Translations under genes and position numbers: made by a program | From: a virus | Strand: one strand, 5' to 3' | IMG/VR virus record: IMGVR_UViG_3300020188_000046 | Span: 1-25,580 of that record | DNA length: 25,580 bases | The notes under the pieces: generated by a model | Seen by the model: the letters and a program-made list of their open reading frames with translations, nothing else | Database searches by the model: none | What the model was told of the DNA's origin: nothing | In this document: piece by piece, positions 1-7,775 of the stretch | Numbering within the stretch: the stretch's first letter is position 1 | Layout of the letters: each line of letters begins with the position of its first letter

Positions 1-1511
1 ACTTTATGAAAAAGTATTGTATGATTCAACATCCGGTGAGAGGAAAAATTCCCTTTCACCTTTTTCCGTTTCAAGAAACTACTTTAACTGATTTCAAAGA
101 CCATAGATATAATATTATTCTTAAATCCAGACAAACTGGTATTTCAACCTTAACTGCTGGATTCTCACTTTGGAAAATGTTATTTAATGATGATTACAAT
201 GTATTGGTAATTGCAACTAAACAAGAGGTTGCTAAAAACTTAGTAACTAAAGTAAGAGTGATGAATCAGTATCTTCCAAGTTGGTTAAAGTTAACAACTG
301 TTGAAGATAACAAACTATCCTTACGATATTCAAATGGTTCACAAATCAAAGCAACTTCAGCAGCAGGAGATGCGGGTCGTTCTGAAGCACTATCCTTATT
401 GGTATTTGATGAGGCAGCATTTATCGATAAGATTGAAGAGATTTGGGTATCTGCACAATCTACTTTATCAACGGGTGGTTCTGCAATTATCCTTTCAACA
501 CCAAATGGTGTGGGTAACTTCTTCCACAAAACTTGGGTAGGTTCTGAAGATGGAACAAATGGGTTTAATAATATTAGATTACATTGGAGTGTACATCCAG
601 AAAGAGACCAAAGTTGGAGAGATGAACAAGAAACACTATTAGGACCAAAGGGAGCAGCACAAGAATGTGATTGTGATTTTGTGTCTTCTGGTGATTCAGT
701 AATTGACCCACAAGTTCTTCAATTCTATAAAGAAACTTATGTACAAGAACCTATTGAAAAGGGTGGGTTCGATGGAAACTTATGGAAATGGCAATTTCCC
801 GATTATAATAAATCATATATAGTTGTAGCGGATGTTGCGAGAGGTGATTCATCGGATTACTCAGCAGCCCATGTTATTGATGTTGAAGCATCTGAACAAG
901 TAGCTGAATATAGAGGTAAGTTAGATACCAAAGATTTTGGTAATTTCTTAGTATCTCTATCAACTGAATATAACAACGCATTGTTAGTAATTGAGAACGC
1001 TAATATTGGTTGGGCAACGATTCAACAAGTTATTGATAGAAACTATGGAAACCTTTATTATATGAGTAAGGATTTAAAGTATGTAGATACTGAACATCAA
1101 CACTCAAATAGATATCGTTCTCAAGATAAAAGTATGGTTGCGGGATTCTCAACCACCTCAAGAACTCGACCTTTAATTGTTTCAAAGTTGGAAGAGTATA
1201 TAAGGGAAAAATCAATCATCATTCGTTCAGTTAGAACTATTGATGAATTGTTCACATTTATATGGATGAATGGTAGAGCTGAAGCAATGAGAGGTTATAA
1301 CGATGACCTTACAATGTCTTTGGCTATTTCACTTTGGGTGAGGGATACTGCTCTGAGATTGAGACAAGAAGGTATTGATTTAACCAAACAGGCAATCAAT
1401 AGTATTTCATCATATACTTATAGTGGGGTGTATGGTGGAAACGATTCTGATGATAACCCTTGGCAGATGCAAATCGGAGATGATATCGAAGATTTATCTA
1501 AATGGTTATAA
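1..1511 (+). CDS. 17: Terminase large subunit (gp17-like), 5' partial
   Basis: DNA-packaging motor: an ATPase that docks on the portal, plus a nuclease that cuts concatemeric DNA. Residues are counted from the ATG at 6. The ATPase has a Walker A-type loop KSRQTGIST (40-48), Walker B LLVFDEAA (131-138) and the coupling motif STPNG (164-168). The RNase H-like nuclease acids are visible as D276 in VADVARGD, E330 in LLVIENAN and D433/D434 in YNDDLTMSLA. Spacings are close to T4 gp17. Walker A lies about 120 residues earlier than in T4 (610 aa), and the frame stays open to the left edge (codon 3-5 is TTT) with no ribosome site before the ATG. The true N-terminus is therefore most likely outside the window. 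The last codons overlap a TATAAATT box, and a small gene follows after 27 bases. Confidence 0.95.
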   Translation, partial: FMKKYCMIQHPVRGKIPFHLFPFQETTLTDFKDHRYNIILKSRQTGISTLTAGFSLWKMLFNDDYNVLVIATKQEVAKNLVTKVRVMNQYLPSWLKLTTVEDNKLSLRYSNGSQIKATSAAGDAGRSEALSLLVFDEAAFIDKIEEIWVSAQSTLSTGGSAIILSTPNGVGNFFHKTWVGSEDGTNGFNNIRLHWSVHPERDQSWRDEQETLLGPKGAAQECDCDFVSSGDSVIDPQVLQFYKETYVQEPIEKGGFDGNLWKWQFPDYNKSYIVVADVARGDSSDYSAAHVIDVEASEQVAEYRGKLDTKDFGNFLVSLSTEYNNALLVIENANIGWATIQQVIDRNYGNLYYMSKDLKYVDTEHQHSNRYRSQDKSMVAGFSTTSRTRPLIVSKLEEYIREKSIIIRSVRTIDELFTFIWMNGRAEAMRGYNDDLTMSLAISLWVRDTALRLRQEGIDLTKQAINSISSYTYSGVYGGNDSDDNPWQMQIGDDIEDLSKWL

Positions 1512-1538
1512 ATTTAGTTTTTAATATTTATACAGTAT

Positions 1539-2114
1539 ATGTATAGTTTGAGTAATAATATTATATTGGAATGTAACGAAAGTAACCTTTCGGAGGCACT
1601 ACAATATCATATAGATACTAACACACCTTTGGTGGAGAATGTATTTAGATATGGTTCAAAGGGTTATTTCGAACTATATAATGAGGCACGTTCTTTGTAT
1701 AATGAAGGAAAACTGAACTCTATTGATGAGGATGATATTTGGTTATTAGAATCTGATTTAGGTAAGTGGGGAATTTATGAAGGAAAAAAAGTTCTTTTAG
1801 ATTTTCCAATGGAGATTAATGAGGCAGAATATAATGGAAAGAAAGTAAATCTCAATAAACCACAAAGAAGTTCAGGTCCTAAGAAATATCAAGTTTATGT
1901 TAAGAACAAAAAAGGAAATGTAATTAAGGTAAACTTTGGTGATGCAAAGGGTGGATTATCTGCAAAGATTTCTGACAAGGATGCTAGAAAGGCATTTGCG
2001 GATAGACATAATTGTAGTGATAAAAAAGATAGAACCAAAGCTGGGTATTGGTCTTGTAACCTACCTCGTTATGGTAAATCTTTAGGTATTACTCAAGGTA
2101 ATTTCTATTGGTAA
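1539..2114 (+). CDS. Conserved hypothetical protein with Cys-containing C-terminal domain
   Basis: A 191-residue protein. The N-terminal half (1-100) is acidic and looks helical. The C-terminal domain (114-191) starts KKYQVYVKNKKGNVIKVNFG, is basic, and holds H157, C159 and C173 (HNC...YWSC), which could bind a metal or form a disulfide; it ends in GNFYW. I recall this domain from other marine T4-like phages, often named DUF5872, but could not verify the name. No clear Shine-Dalgarno lies before the ATG; an AT box (TATTTATA, 1525-1532) sits 6 bases upstream. It lies between terminase and portal, where T4 has the sheath and tube genes, but it is much too short for either. It ends in TAATG, coupling it to the next gene. 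Function unknown; a virion or packaging accessory role is inferred from position only. Confidence 0.75.
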   Translation: MYSLSNNIILECNESNLSEALQYHIDTNTPLVENVFRYGSKGYFELYNEARSLYNEGKLNSIDEDDIWLLESDLGKWGIYEGKKVLLDFPMEINEAEYNGKKVNLNKPQRSSGPKKYQVYVKNKKGNVIKVNFGDAKGGLSAKISDKDARKAFADRHNCSDKKDRTKAGYWSCNLPRYGKSLGITQGNFYW

Positions 2115-2374
2115 TGAATCCATATAAAGAAGTTATTGAGAGTGATGTTATTGTAAGAACTTTTTCAGAAGATGTAGAATCTGAAGAATTGGTTTGGCAT
2201 AGAGATAAAAACGATAGAGTAGTTGAAGTTATTCAATCCAATGGATGGAAGTTTCAAATGGATAACGAACTACCTAAAACTTTGAAAAGTGGAAATGTAG
2301 TAGAAATACCAAAAGAAACTTTTCATAGAGTTATTAAGGGTGAGGGTGACCTCATAATTAAGATAAAAGAATAA
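2114..2374 (+). CDS. Small cupin-like protein
   Basis: An 86-residue protein starting at the ATG inside TAATG, overlapping the previous stop by one base. A TTG six bases further up is less likely because it lies inside the upstream gene and has no ribosome site. The sequence reads as a short beta-barrel: WHRD (28-31), then RVVEVI, GWKFQMDNELP, a turn (LKSGNVVEIPKETFHR, 57-72) and IIKIKE. H29, D31 and H71 are placed like the metal ligands of a minimal cupin. No catalytic function can be assigned. Its position just before the portal suggests a late accessory role. The cupin reading comes from the pattern of residues and should be tested by structure prediction. Confidence 0.7.
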   Translation: MNPYKEVIESDVIVRTFSEDVESEELVWHRDKNDRVVEVIQSNGWKFQMDNELPKTLKSGNVVEIPKETFHRVIKGEGDLIIKIKE

Positions 2375-2397
2375 AGGTTATAAAATAAGGAAACAAA

Positions 2398-4158
2398 ATG
2401 GCAGAAGAGCAAAACAATAGTTCATTTTTTAATCGATTAACGAAACTCTTTTCTACTCAAGCAATCGTAAAGGTTGACAAGGATGGAAAGAGAAAAGTTG
2501 TTGATGTAGATGATAGACAGCAGGGTGGTACTAACTTAATGAATTTAAGAGATAGGTACACCAAACTACAAAGGTCTTTTTATGGAGACCAGATGGCAGC
2601 TCAATCGATGGCATACCATCAAGTTCGTAGAGAACTATTCAGAGATTATGATGCTATGGATAATGACCCAATTATCTCATCGGCATTAGATATATACGCA
2701 GATGAATGTACACTTAAAAACGAATTCGGTGAAGTTGTACAAATCAAATCAAAAAACGAAAAAGTAAAAGAAATATTAGAAAACCTTTTCTATGATATTT
2801 TGAATATAGAATTTAACCTATGGTCTTGGACAAGAAATATGGTTAAGTATGGTGATTTCTTTTTACTACAAGAAATTCAACCAGGTGTTGGTATTATAAA
2901 TGTAAGACCACTTCCAGTTTACGAAACTGAAAGATTAGAGAATACTGACCCAACTAATACAAATTATATTAAGTTCAAAGTAAATCACGACCCAAATGGT
3001 AAAGGTGAGTATGAAAACTATGAGATTGTCCACTTCAGATTATTATCAGATACAAACTTCCTTCCTTACGGAAAGGCAATGATTGAGAATGGTAGAAGAA
3101 TTTGGAAACAAGTTTCTTTGATGGAAGATGCAATGTTAATTCATAGAATTATGAGAGCACCGGATAAGAGAGTGTTCAAAATTGATATTGGTAACATTCC
3201 ACCACAAGAAGTTGATAACTACATGCAAAGAATTATCAACAAAATGAAGAAAACTCCATTTGTTGACAAAAAGACTGGTGATTATAACTTAAAGTATAAT
3301 GTTCAAAACCTAACTGAAGATTTCTTCTTACCTGTTAGGGGTGGTGATAGTGGTACTCAAATTGATTCATTGGGTGGTTTAGAATATACTGCTATCGATG
3401 ATATTGATTACTTAAAGAACAAACTATTTGCAGCTCTCAAAATTCCAAAAGCATATTTGGGATATGATGAGAATGTAAATGGTAAAGCAACTCTTGCTGC
3501 AGAAGATGTGAGATTTGCAAGAACAATTGAAAGAATCCAAAGAACTCTTATTTCAGAGTTAACTAAATTAGCAGTAACTCACTTAGCTGCTCAAGGTATT
3601 GAAGGTGCTGAAATGGTAGATTTTGAATTAGATTTAGTAAATCCATCTACAATTTATGAGCAAGAAAAAGTAAATCTTTGGAGTGAGAAAGTTAGATTAG
3701 TTTCAGATATTCAGGGATTAAATATGGTATCTAAAGATTGGGCATACAAAAATATCTTTAACTTTAGTGATGATGAAGTTGGTTTCCAAAAAACTCAACT
3801 TATCAATGATTTAAAAGATAGATTTAGATATCGTTCAATTGAAGATGAGGGTAATGACCCAGCAATGGAGACAGACCCAACTGATGTAGAGGATGAATTG
3901 GAAGAATTAAAAACTGAATTAAAGAACAAAGGTGGTAGACCAAAAGAGGGAAACACCTATGGTAAAGATAAACATCCTTATGGGAGAGACCCATTGGGTA
4001 AAAAAGAAAATCAAAAAGCGTTAAAGAAAACTGAATCAAAAGTTAGTAAAACTACGCATAAAGTTGCTAGAGAATATGTAAACGGAGTTTCAGCAAAACG
4101 AAGGTTGATGAGTGAAAACGGAGACTTTTTAGATGACGCAAATTTGATTGATGAATAA
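2398..4158 (+). CDS. 20: Portal vertex protein (gp20-like)
   Basis: Forms the dodecameric portal through which DNA enters and leaves the head; it nucleates prohead assembly and binds terminase, then the neck. T4-family portal signatures are clear: RAPDKRVFKIDIGN (253-266), the stem/clip region with LPVRGGDSGTQIDSLGG (311-327), AIDDIDYLKNKLF (332-344) and ALKIPKAYLG (346-355). At 586 residues it is longer than T4 gp20 (524). The extra length is an acidic stretch (about 483-508) followed by a Lys/Gly-rich tail (510-570) with GGRPKEGN and HPYGRDPLGKKEN. A good Shine-Dalgarno (TAAGGA, 2386-2391) lies 6 bases before the ATG. An 84-base gap with a hairpin follows it. Confidence 0.96.
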   Translation: MAEEQNNSSFFNRLTKLFSTQAIVKVDKDGKRKVVDVDDRQQGGTNLMNLRDRYTKLQRSFYGDQMAAQSMAYHQVRRELFRDYDAMDNDPIISSALDIYADECTLKNEFGEVVQIKSKNEKVKEILENLFYDILNIEFNLWSWTRNMVKYGDFFLLQEIQPGVGIINVRPLPVYETERLENTDPTNTNYIKFKVNHDPNGKGEYENYEIVHFRLLSDTNFLPYGKAMIENGRRIWKQVSLMEDAMLIHRIMRAPDKRVFKIDIGNIPPQEVDNYMQRIINKMKKTPFVDKKTGDYNLKYNVQNLTEDFFLPVRGGDSGTQIDSLGGLEYTAIDDIDYLKNKLFAALKIPKAYLGYDENVNGKATLAAEDVRFARTIERIQRTLISELTKLAVTHLAAQGIEGAEMVDFELDLVNPSTIYEQEKVNLWSEKVRLVSDIQGLNMVSKDWAYKNIFNFSDDEVGFQKTQLINDLKDRFRYRSIEDEGNDPAMETDPTDVEDELEELKTELKNKGGRPKEGNTYGKDKHPYGRDPLGKKENQKALKKTESKVSKTTHKVAREYVNGVSAKRRLMSENGDFLDDANLIDE

Positions 4159-4182
4159 AAATTTAGGAAATCAAAATTAACT

Positions 4183-4192
4183 TATATTTATA
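4183..4192 (+). promoter_or_regulatory. Candidate late promoter box (TATATTTATA)
   Basis: TTATATTTATA followed by TACGAT lies in the gap between the portal and the next gene. Nearly the same string, followed by GATACGAT, occurs at 12716-12725, and a close variant at 9666-9675, each in one of the three real intergenic gaps. AT-rich 8-mers are common here by chance, so the call rests on placement and the shared ACGAT extension. Its reverse complement contains TATAAATA, the T4 late-promoter core, so orientation is unsettled. Confidence 0.35.
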
Positions 4193-4214
4193 TACGATGT
4201 ATTGTATCGTATAT
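4190..4214 (+). promoter_or_regulatory. Inverted repeat / hairpin upstream of 287-aa gene
   Basis: ATATACGAT (4190-4198) and ATCGTATAT (4206-4214) are perfect 9-bp inverted arms around a 7-base loop. No U-tract follows directly, so it does not look like a standard terminator. It overlaps the TATATTTATA box and could be an operator or an mRNA 5' structure. The stem is AT-rich and so only moderately stable. Confidence 0.4.
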
Positions 4215-4242
4215 TGATATATTATTATAGGATAAAAACACA

Positions 4243-5106
4243 ATGAAGAGGGTAAAACATTCAAAATTTAAGAATACTGGTATTCTATTCGAACTTTTGG
4301 TGAGGCAAATCACTTTAGAAGTATTGAATGGTGATACTACTGAAAAAGCTAAAAAAATCGTAAGGGAATTTTTTAGCCCAAAAACAGAGTTAAACAAAGA
4401 GTTAAGATTGTACGAACTTCTTATGAAGGAAAAATATAGTTCAGAATCAAGAGCTGAAAAGTTTATTGATACTGTCAATGAAGCACACAATCGTATTGAC
4501 CAAAAACAACTTCACAAAGAAAAATATAATCTTATCAAAAAGATTAACGAATCGTTCAATATGGATGAATTCCTTTCTTCACCTATTTCTAATTATAGAG
4601 TTTTGGCATCCATCTATAAGATTTTTGAATCTAAAAAGATGGATAACTATGATGTAAAAGATGTATTCAATTCAAAGATTACCCTCATTGAATCTATCAC
4701 ATCTAATCCATCTATCAAAACTCAAACAAAAAAAGATACATTAGTTGAAAATTATAAAAAACAAGATAAAGATTTAAGATTACTTACTTATAAAATTTTA
4801 GTAGAAACTTTTAACAAAAAGTATTCTAATTTAAATGAATCTCAAAAAGCTTTATTAAAAGAATATATCAATAACTTAACAAACACAACTGGATTTAAAT
4901 CATATATACAAAAAGAAATTCCAAATATTGTGAATGAATTAAAATCAATCCAAAAAAATGTTAAAGATAAAGTAACTAAAATTAAGTTGACAGAAACTAT
5001 TTCTGTTTTATCTAAAACTAAAATTGGTAAAGTTGTTTCTGATAATCATGTTTCATCTATAATGATGTCATACGAATTAATTAAAGAATTGAAAGCTAAG
5101 ATATGA
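4243..5106 (+). CDS. Conserved hypothetical helical protein, post-portal
   Basis: A 287-residue protein, strongly Lys/Glu/Asn-rich, that reads as almost entirely alpha-helical, with no membrane segment or signal peptide. It starts MKRVKHSKFKNTGILFELLV; I know this kind of start from uncharacterised proteins of marine T4-like phages but have no function for it. Shine-Dalgarno AGGA (4229-4232) sits 10 bases before the ATG. The stop overlaps the next start by four bases (ATGA), so the two are probably translationally coupled. It sits where T4 has the prohead core genes 67 and 68, between portal and protease, but is larger than either product (80 and 141 aa), and I see no clear resemblance. A prohead core or internal head role is inferred from position. 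Confidence 0.75.
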   Translation: MKRVKHSKFKNTGILFELLVRQITLEVLNGDTTEKAKKIVREFFSPKTELNKELRLYELLMKEKYSSESRAEKFIDTVNEAHNRIDQKQLHKEKYNLIKKINESFNMDEFLSSPISNYRVLASIYKIFESKKMDNYDVKDVFNSKITLIESITSNPSIKTQTKKDTLVENYKKQDKDLRLLTYKILVETFNKKYSNLNESQKALLKEYINNLTNTTGFKSYIQKEIPNIVNELKSIQKNVKDKVTKIKLTETISVLSKTKIGKVVSDNHVSSIMMSYELIKELKAKI

Positions 5107-5546
5107 AGTTAAGGGAGTTAATTGAAGATTTAATTGCTGAAATTGAGCAAGATGAGTTAGATATTGAAGAGGCTACCACTACTGGTGATGTGGCTGGTTA
5201 TAATACCCCTAATGCTTTCAAAGATACTGATGGTACTGATGAAGATGAAGAAAACGATGATAAATTTGTTGATACTATAAATAAAGCAAGTGGTTACAAA
5301 AGAGTTAGTGAAAATCGTTGGTTAGAATTAAAAAAAGATGAATCCACTCCAAAGCAAAAAATTGGTAGAGGGATTTCTAATGTAAACAAACAACTTTCTG
5401 AAATTGAAACATTCCTAAGATGGTATGGTAGAATTAAAAAAGAAAGTGATTTAAATTCTGACCAATATTGGAAAAGAACACAAAAGAATCTTTTTAAGAT
5501 TAGAGAAAGATTAAACACTATTGTAACGCAGATTAGCAAATTATAA
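5103..5546 (+). CDS. Small acidic head-cassette protein (gp67/68 position)
   Basis: A 147-residue protein. It opens with an amphipathic helix MKLRELIEDLIAEIEQDE whose LIAE resembles the FIAE cleavage site in the N-terminal targeting peptides of T4 internal head proteins. Next come EEATTTGDVAGYNTPNAF (22-39), a very acidic linker (41-54) and a basic helical C-terminus with SNVNKQLSEIETFL and YWKRTQKNLFKIRERL. The ATTTGDVAGY-type segment recurs, from memory, in other marine T4-like phages. It starts inside the previous stop (ATGA overlap). By position it could replace T4 gp67 or gp68, scaffold core proteins cleaved by gp21. That is inference; no direct similarity to them is visible. Confidence 0.72.
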   Translation: MKLRELIEDLIAEIEQDELDIEEATTTGDVAGYNTPNAFKDTDGTDEDEENDDKFVDTINKASGYKRVSENRWLELKKDESTPKQKIGRGISNVNKQLSEIETFLRWYGRIKKESDLNSDQYWKRTQKNLFKIRERLNTIVTQISKL

Positions 5547-5549
5547 ATT

Positions 5550-5553
5550 AGGA
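5550..5553 (+). promoter_or_regulatory. Ribosome binding site that decides the next start
   Basis: AGGA ends 9 bases before the ATG at 5563. It directly abuts an in-frame TTG at 5554, which would leave no spacer, so the ATG at 5563 is the better start for the downstream gene. Confidence 0.6.
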
Positions 5554-5562
5554 TTGGCAATT

Positions 5563-6624
5563 ATGAATATTACCAGAGAAACTATTAAAGACACACTCAG
5601 AGCCATTATGGCTGAAGAAACTGAGTATCAAACATTTTTCAAAAAAGCTTTAGAGAAAGCAGGGAAATCTATCCCATCAATGTCTGATGAGGAAAAGAAA
5701 GAATTTTTCAATAAGATTGATGCTGCTTGGAACGCTAAAGGAGAAAAGAATGAAGATTTAAAAGGTGACCAACATAAATTAGATGTTGATGGTGATGGTG
5801 AGATTGAAGCATCTGATTTAGCTGCTTTAAGAGCTGGTAAGAAAAAGGAAGAATCGGTAAACGAATCTGCAGGATGTGGATGTGGTTGTGGATGTGGTGG
5901 TTCTAAAATGAACGAAGAATTCAAATCAAAAGATTCCACTTTTGAAAAAGTATATGGTATCTTTGATAAAAGAGATTACTTTAATGCTAAAGGTTTAGCA
6001 AAAGTACAAATCGGAAACTTTGAAAGAGCACTACAAAAAAACGATAAAGGTGCACAGCAAATCTTAGATAAGTTCAAAGGTGATATGGATAAGGCAAAAG
6101 ATTACATTATCCAAGTTATCACAGATAGAAAAAAGGAAGATGCGTTCAATCAATATAAAGCATTTAAAGTAGCAGTTGATTCAATCCAAAAAGGAAAACC
6201 TATATATGGAGCAGTTGATTTAGTAAAATCAAGAATTCATAACAACTCACAAAAATATACGATGGCTCTTTATAGTGCAATTCGTAATCAAAAATTTAAT
6301 AAATGGAAAGATATCCATGCTGATGTTGATTCTTTAATTGGAGAATCGGTAAATGAAGCAAGATTGGGTAAAGTTGCAATGTTGAAAGATGTTGAAGCTG
6401 GTAGAACTTCATCAGTTGAAGGAGTTAAAATTTCTAAAGATTTAGCTTTTGAAATGAGAATGTTCTTACAAAGACCTATGTTATCAAGAAGTAGAACTGG
6501 TATTGCTATTGATAATTCACAAATGAAAGAAGCAATCCCTATGTTAGCAAAAGTTGGAATTCACAAAAGATTATCATCTGGTGTGAAAAAAGAATTTGCT
6601 GAGTTATTAAAGAAATATAAATAA
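5563..6624 (+). CDS. Modular EF-hand / Cys-Gly head-cassette protein
   Basis: A 353-residue multi-module protein of unknown function. In order: an N-terminal amphipathic helix (1-20, ending AIMAEETE); a helical pair including FFKKALEKAGKSIPSMSDEE (25-44); a canonical EF-hand loop DVDGDGEIEASD (74-85; Asp at loop positions 1, 3, 5 and 12), likely to bind Ca2+; linker ESVNE (97-101); a Cys-Gly run GCGCGCGCGG (104-113); a helical domain (115-258); a second ESVNE (261-265); and a C-terminal helical domain (266-353) ending KEFAELLKKYK. Identical linkers occur in the protein at 8718-9602, suggesting shared modular origin or processing sites. The run of four Cys suggests metal binding or disulfides, unusual for a cytoplasmically assembled head protein. 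It lies just before the prohead protease with 11 bases between. Confidence 0.75.
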   Translation: MNITRETIKDTLRAIMAEETEYQTFFKKALEKAGKSIPSMSDEEKKEFFNKIDAAWNAKGEKNEDLKGDQHKLDVDGDGEIEASDLAALRAGKKKEESVNESAGCGCGCGCGGSKMNEEFKSKDSTFEKVYGIFDKRDYFNAKGLAKVQIGNFERALQKNDKGAQQILDKFKGDMDKAKDYIIQVITDRKKEDAFNQYKAFKVAVDSIQKGKPIYGAVDLVKSRIHNNSQKYTMALYSAIRNQKFNKWKDIHADVDSLIGESVNEARLGKVAMLKDVEAGRTSSVEGVKISKDLAFEMRMFLQRPMLSRSRTGIAIDNSQMKEAIPMLAKVGIHKRLSSGVKKEFAELLKKYK

Positions 6625-6635
6625 GGATAACCGAT

Positions 6636-7223
6636 ATGAGAAACCTATTAATAGAAACAAACTTATTTGAAGGAAGGGTGAACGAAGATTCATCAGGAAG
6701 AACTATGGTTAAAGGTATCCTTCAAAGAGCAGGTGCAGAAAACCAAAATGGTAGAGTGTACCCAAAAAATATCTTAGAAAGAGAGATAAACAAATATCAA
6801 CAACTAATCAAAGAAAGAAGAGCATTGGGTGAATTAGACCACCCAGATTCTTCAGTTATCAACTTAAAGAATGTATCACATAATATTAAAGAGGTACATT
6901 GGGAAGGTAACGATGTTGTAGGTACAGTTGAAATCTTACCTACTCCTTCTGGAAATATTCTAAAAGAATTATTAAGAGCTGGAATCCTATTAGGTATCTC
7001 ATCAAGAGGTATGGGTTCTACTCAACCAATGAAAGATAACAAACTTTTAGTTGGTGAAGATTTTGAACTAATCGGTTGGGATTTTGTTTCCAACCCATCT
7101 ACACATGGTGCATTTATGACTCCAATGAACGAATCGGTAATCAAACAAATTGGTACTGATGTTTGTGGAAATTTTTGTAAAGCACAAGATTTAATGAGAG
7201 AAATTATAACGGAGTTAGCATAA
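6636..7223 (+). CDS. 21: Prohead core protease (gp21-like, peptidase S80 type)
   Basis: Serine protease built into the prohead; it cleaves scaffold, capsid and internal proteins before packaging, then itself. At 195 residues it is close to T4 gp21 (212). Family marks: LQRAGAENQNGRVYP (29-43), the catalytic His in GELDHP (H69), the nucleophile in GISSRG (S122 or S123), and the conserved end of the fold ELIGWDFVSNPSTHGAFM (144-161). The N-terminus has possible (L/I)xE self-cleavage sites: LIE (5-7) and LFE (10-12). The ribosome site AAGGA overlaps the previous stop (TAAGGA). The stop TAATG overlaps the next start. It sits between portal and scaffold as in T4, with extra genes added on both sides. 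Confidence 0.95.
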   Translation: MRNLLIETNLFEGRVNEDSSGRTMVKGILQRAGAENQNGRVYPKNILEREINKYQQLIKERRALGELDHPDSSVINLKNVSHNIKEVHWEGNDVVGTVEILPTPSGNILKELLRAGILLGISSRGMGSTQPMKDNKLLVGEDFELIGWDFVSNPSTHGAFMTPMNESVIKQIGTDVCGNFCKAQDLMREIITELA

Positions 7224-7771
7224 TGAGTAAAAAGAATTTTGACATATACGATTATGTTCACAACAACAAATTTACTTTGAAAGTTGAGAACAAAGGAGGT
7301 ACTAAAGTATCTAAAGGATATAATGATATTAGAAAAACTAACATCAACGAAGTAAAAATCGTAGATGGTAAATTTTCATTATCTGAATCATTAGAAGGTG
7401 AAAAAAAATTATCAAATGAAGTTAAGAAACACTTCTTAGAAATTATCTCAACTTATAAAGCATACCAAGAACAAATGAAAAGACAATCTGATATCGTTGA
7501 GGTAGCAGAAACTTTGGGTGGTATTGTTGAAGCAGCAAAAACATTAACTCTTTCAGAAAATGATGATTGGTTCGATAAAGTAACCATCAAAAGAAATATG
7601 AGTGAGTTGGATAAAATGGATAAAGCATTTGATAAGGTTGCAACTGAAGCAAGAGCTTTAGATGAAAGGTTACATGCATTATATGAAGATATGGGTAATA
7701 TCTTAGGTAGATACTATGAGATTGCTGATATTGATATTAATATGGCAAACGAAAGATTAGGTAAAAAATAA
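7223..7771 (+). CDS. Hypothetical helical head-cassette protein
   Basis: A 182-residue protein starting at the ATG in TAATG, with GGAG (7211-7214) as ribosome site. The first ~70 residues contain a Lys-rich beta-like segment (FDIYDYVHNNKFTLKVENKG) and NINEVKIVDGKFSLSESLEG (40-59). The rest is long amphipathic helix with coiled-coil character: HFLEIISTYKAYQEQMKRQS, then MSELDKMDKAFDKVATEARA. No domain is recognised. Several (L/I)xE-like strings (INE, LSE, SLE) are compatible with processing by the adjacent protease, but this is speculative. It is coupled to the protease gene, so a prohead-interior role is the natural guess. It might also be a capsid accessory protein. Confidence 0.7.
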   Translation: MSKKNFDIYDYVHNNKFTLKVENKGGTKVSKGYNDIRKTNINEVKIVDGKFSLSESLEGEKKLSNEVKKHFLEIISTYKAYQEQMKRQSDIVEVAETLGGIVEAAKTLTLSENDDWFDKVTIKRNMSELDKMDKAFDKVATEARALDERLHALYEDMGNILGRYYEIADIDINMANERLGKK

Positions 7772-7775
7772 TACA

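Noticed and set aside
2108-2113. TTG start six bases before the cupin-like gene
   Set aside because: It lies inside the upstream coding region with no ribosome site, while the ATG at 2114 has the TAATG overlap seen repeatedly in this window.
4243-5546. Calling the two post-portal genes gp67 and gp68
   Set aside because: Position fits, but lengths and sequence features give no direct support, so no symbols were assigned.
5554-5562. TTG start of the EF-hand protein
   Set aside because: It directly abuts the AGGA ribosome site; the ATG at 5563 has normal spacing.
6616-6623. Exact TATAAATA (T4 late promoter core) before the protease gene
   Set aside because: It is made by the last codons of the previous gene (TAT AAA TA) and would start RNA after the Shine-Dalgarno AAGGA. 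Similar TATAAATT strings at 1507, 5542 and 12643 also come from stop codons or their flanks, so I did not call them promoters.
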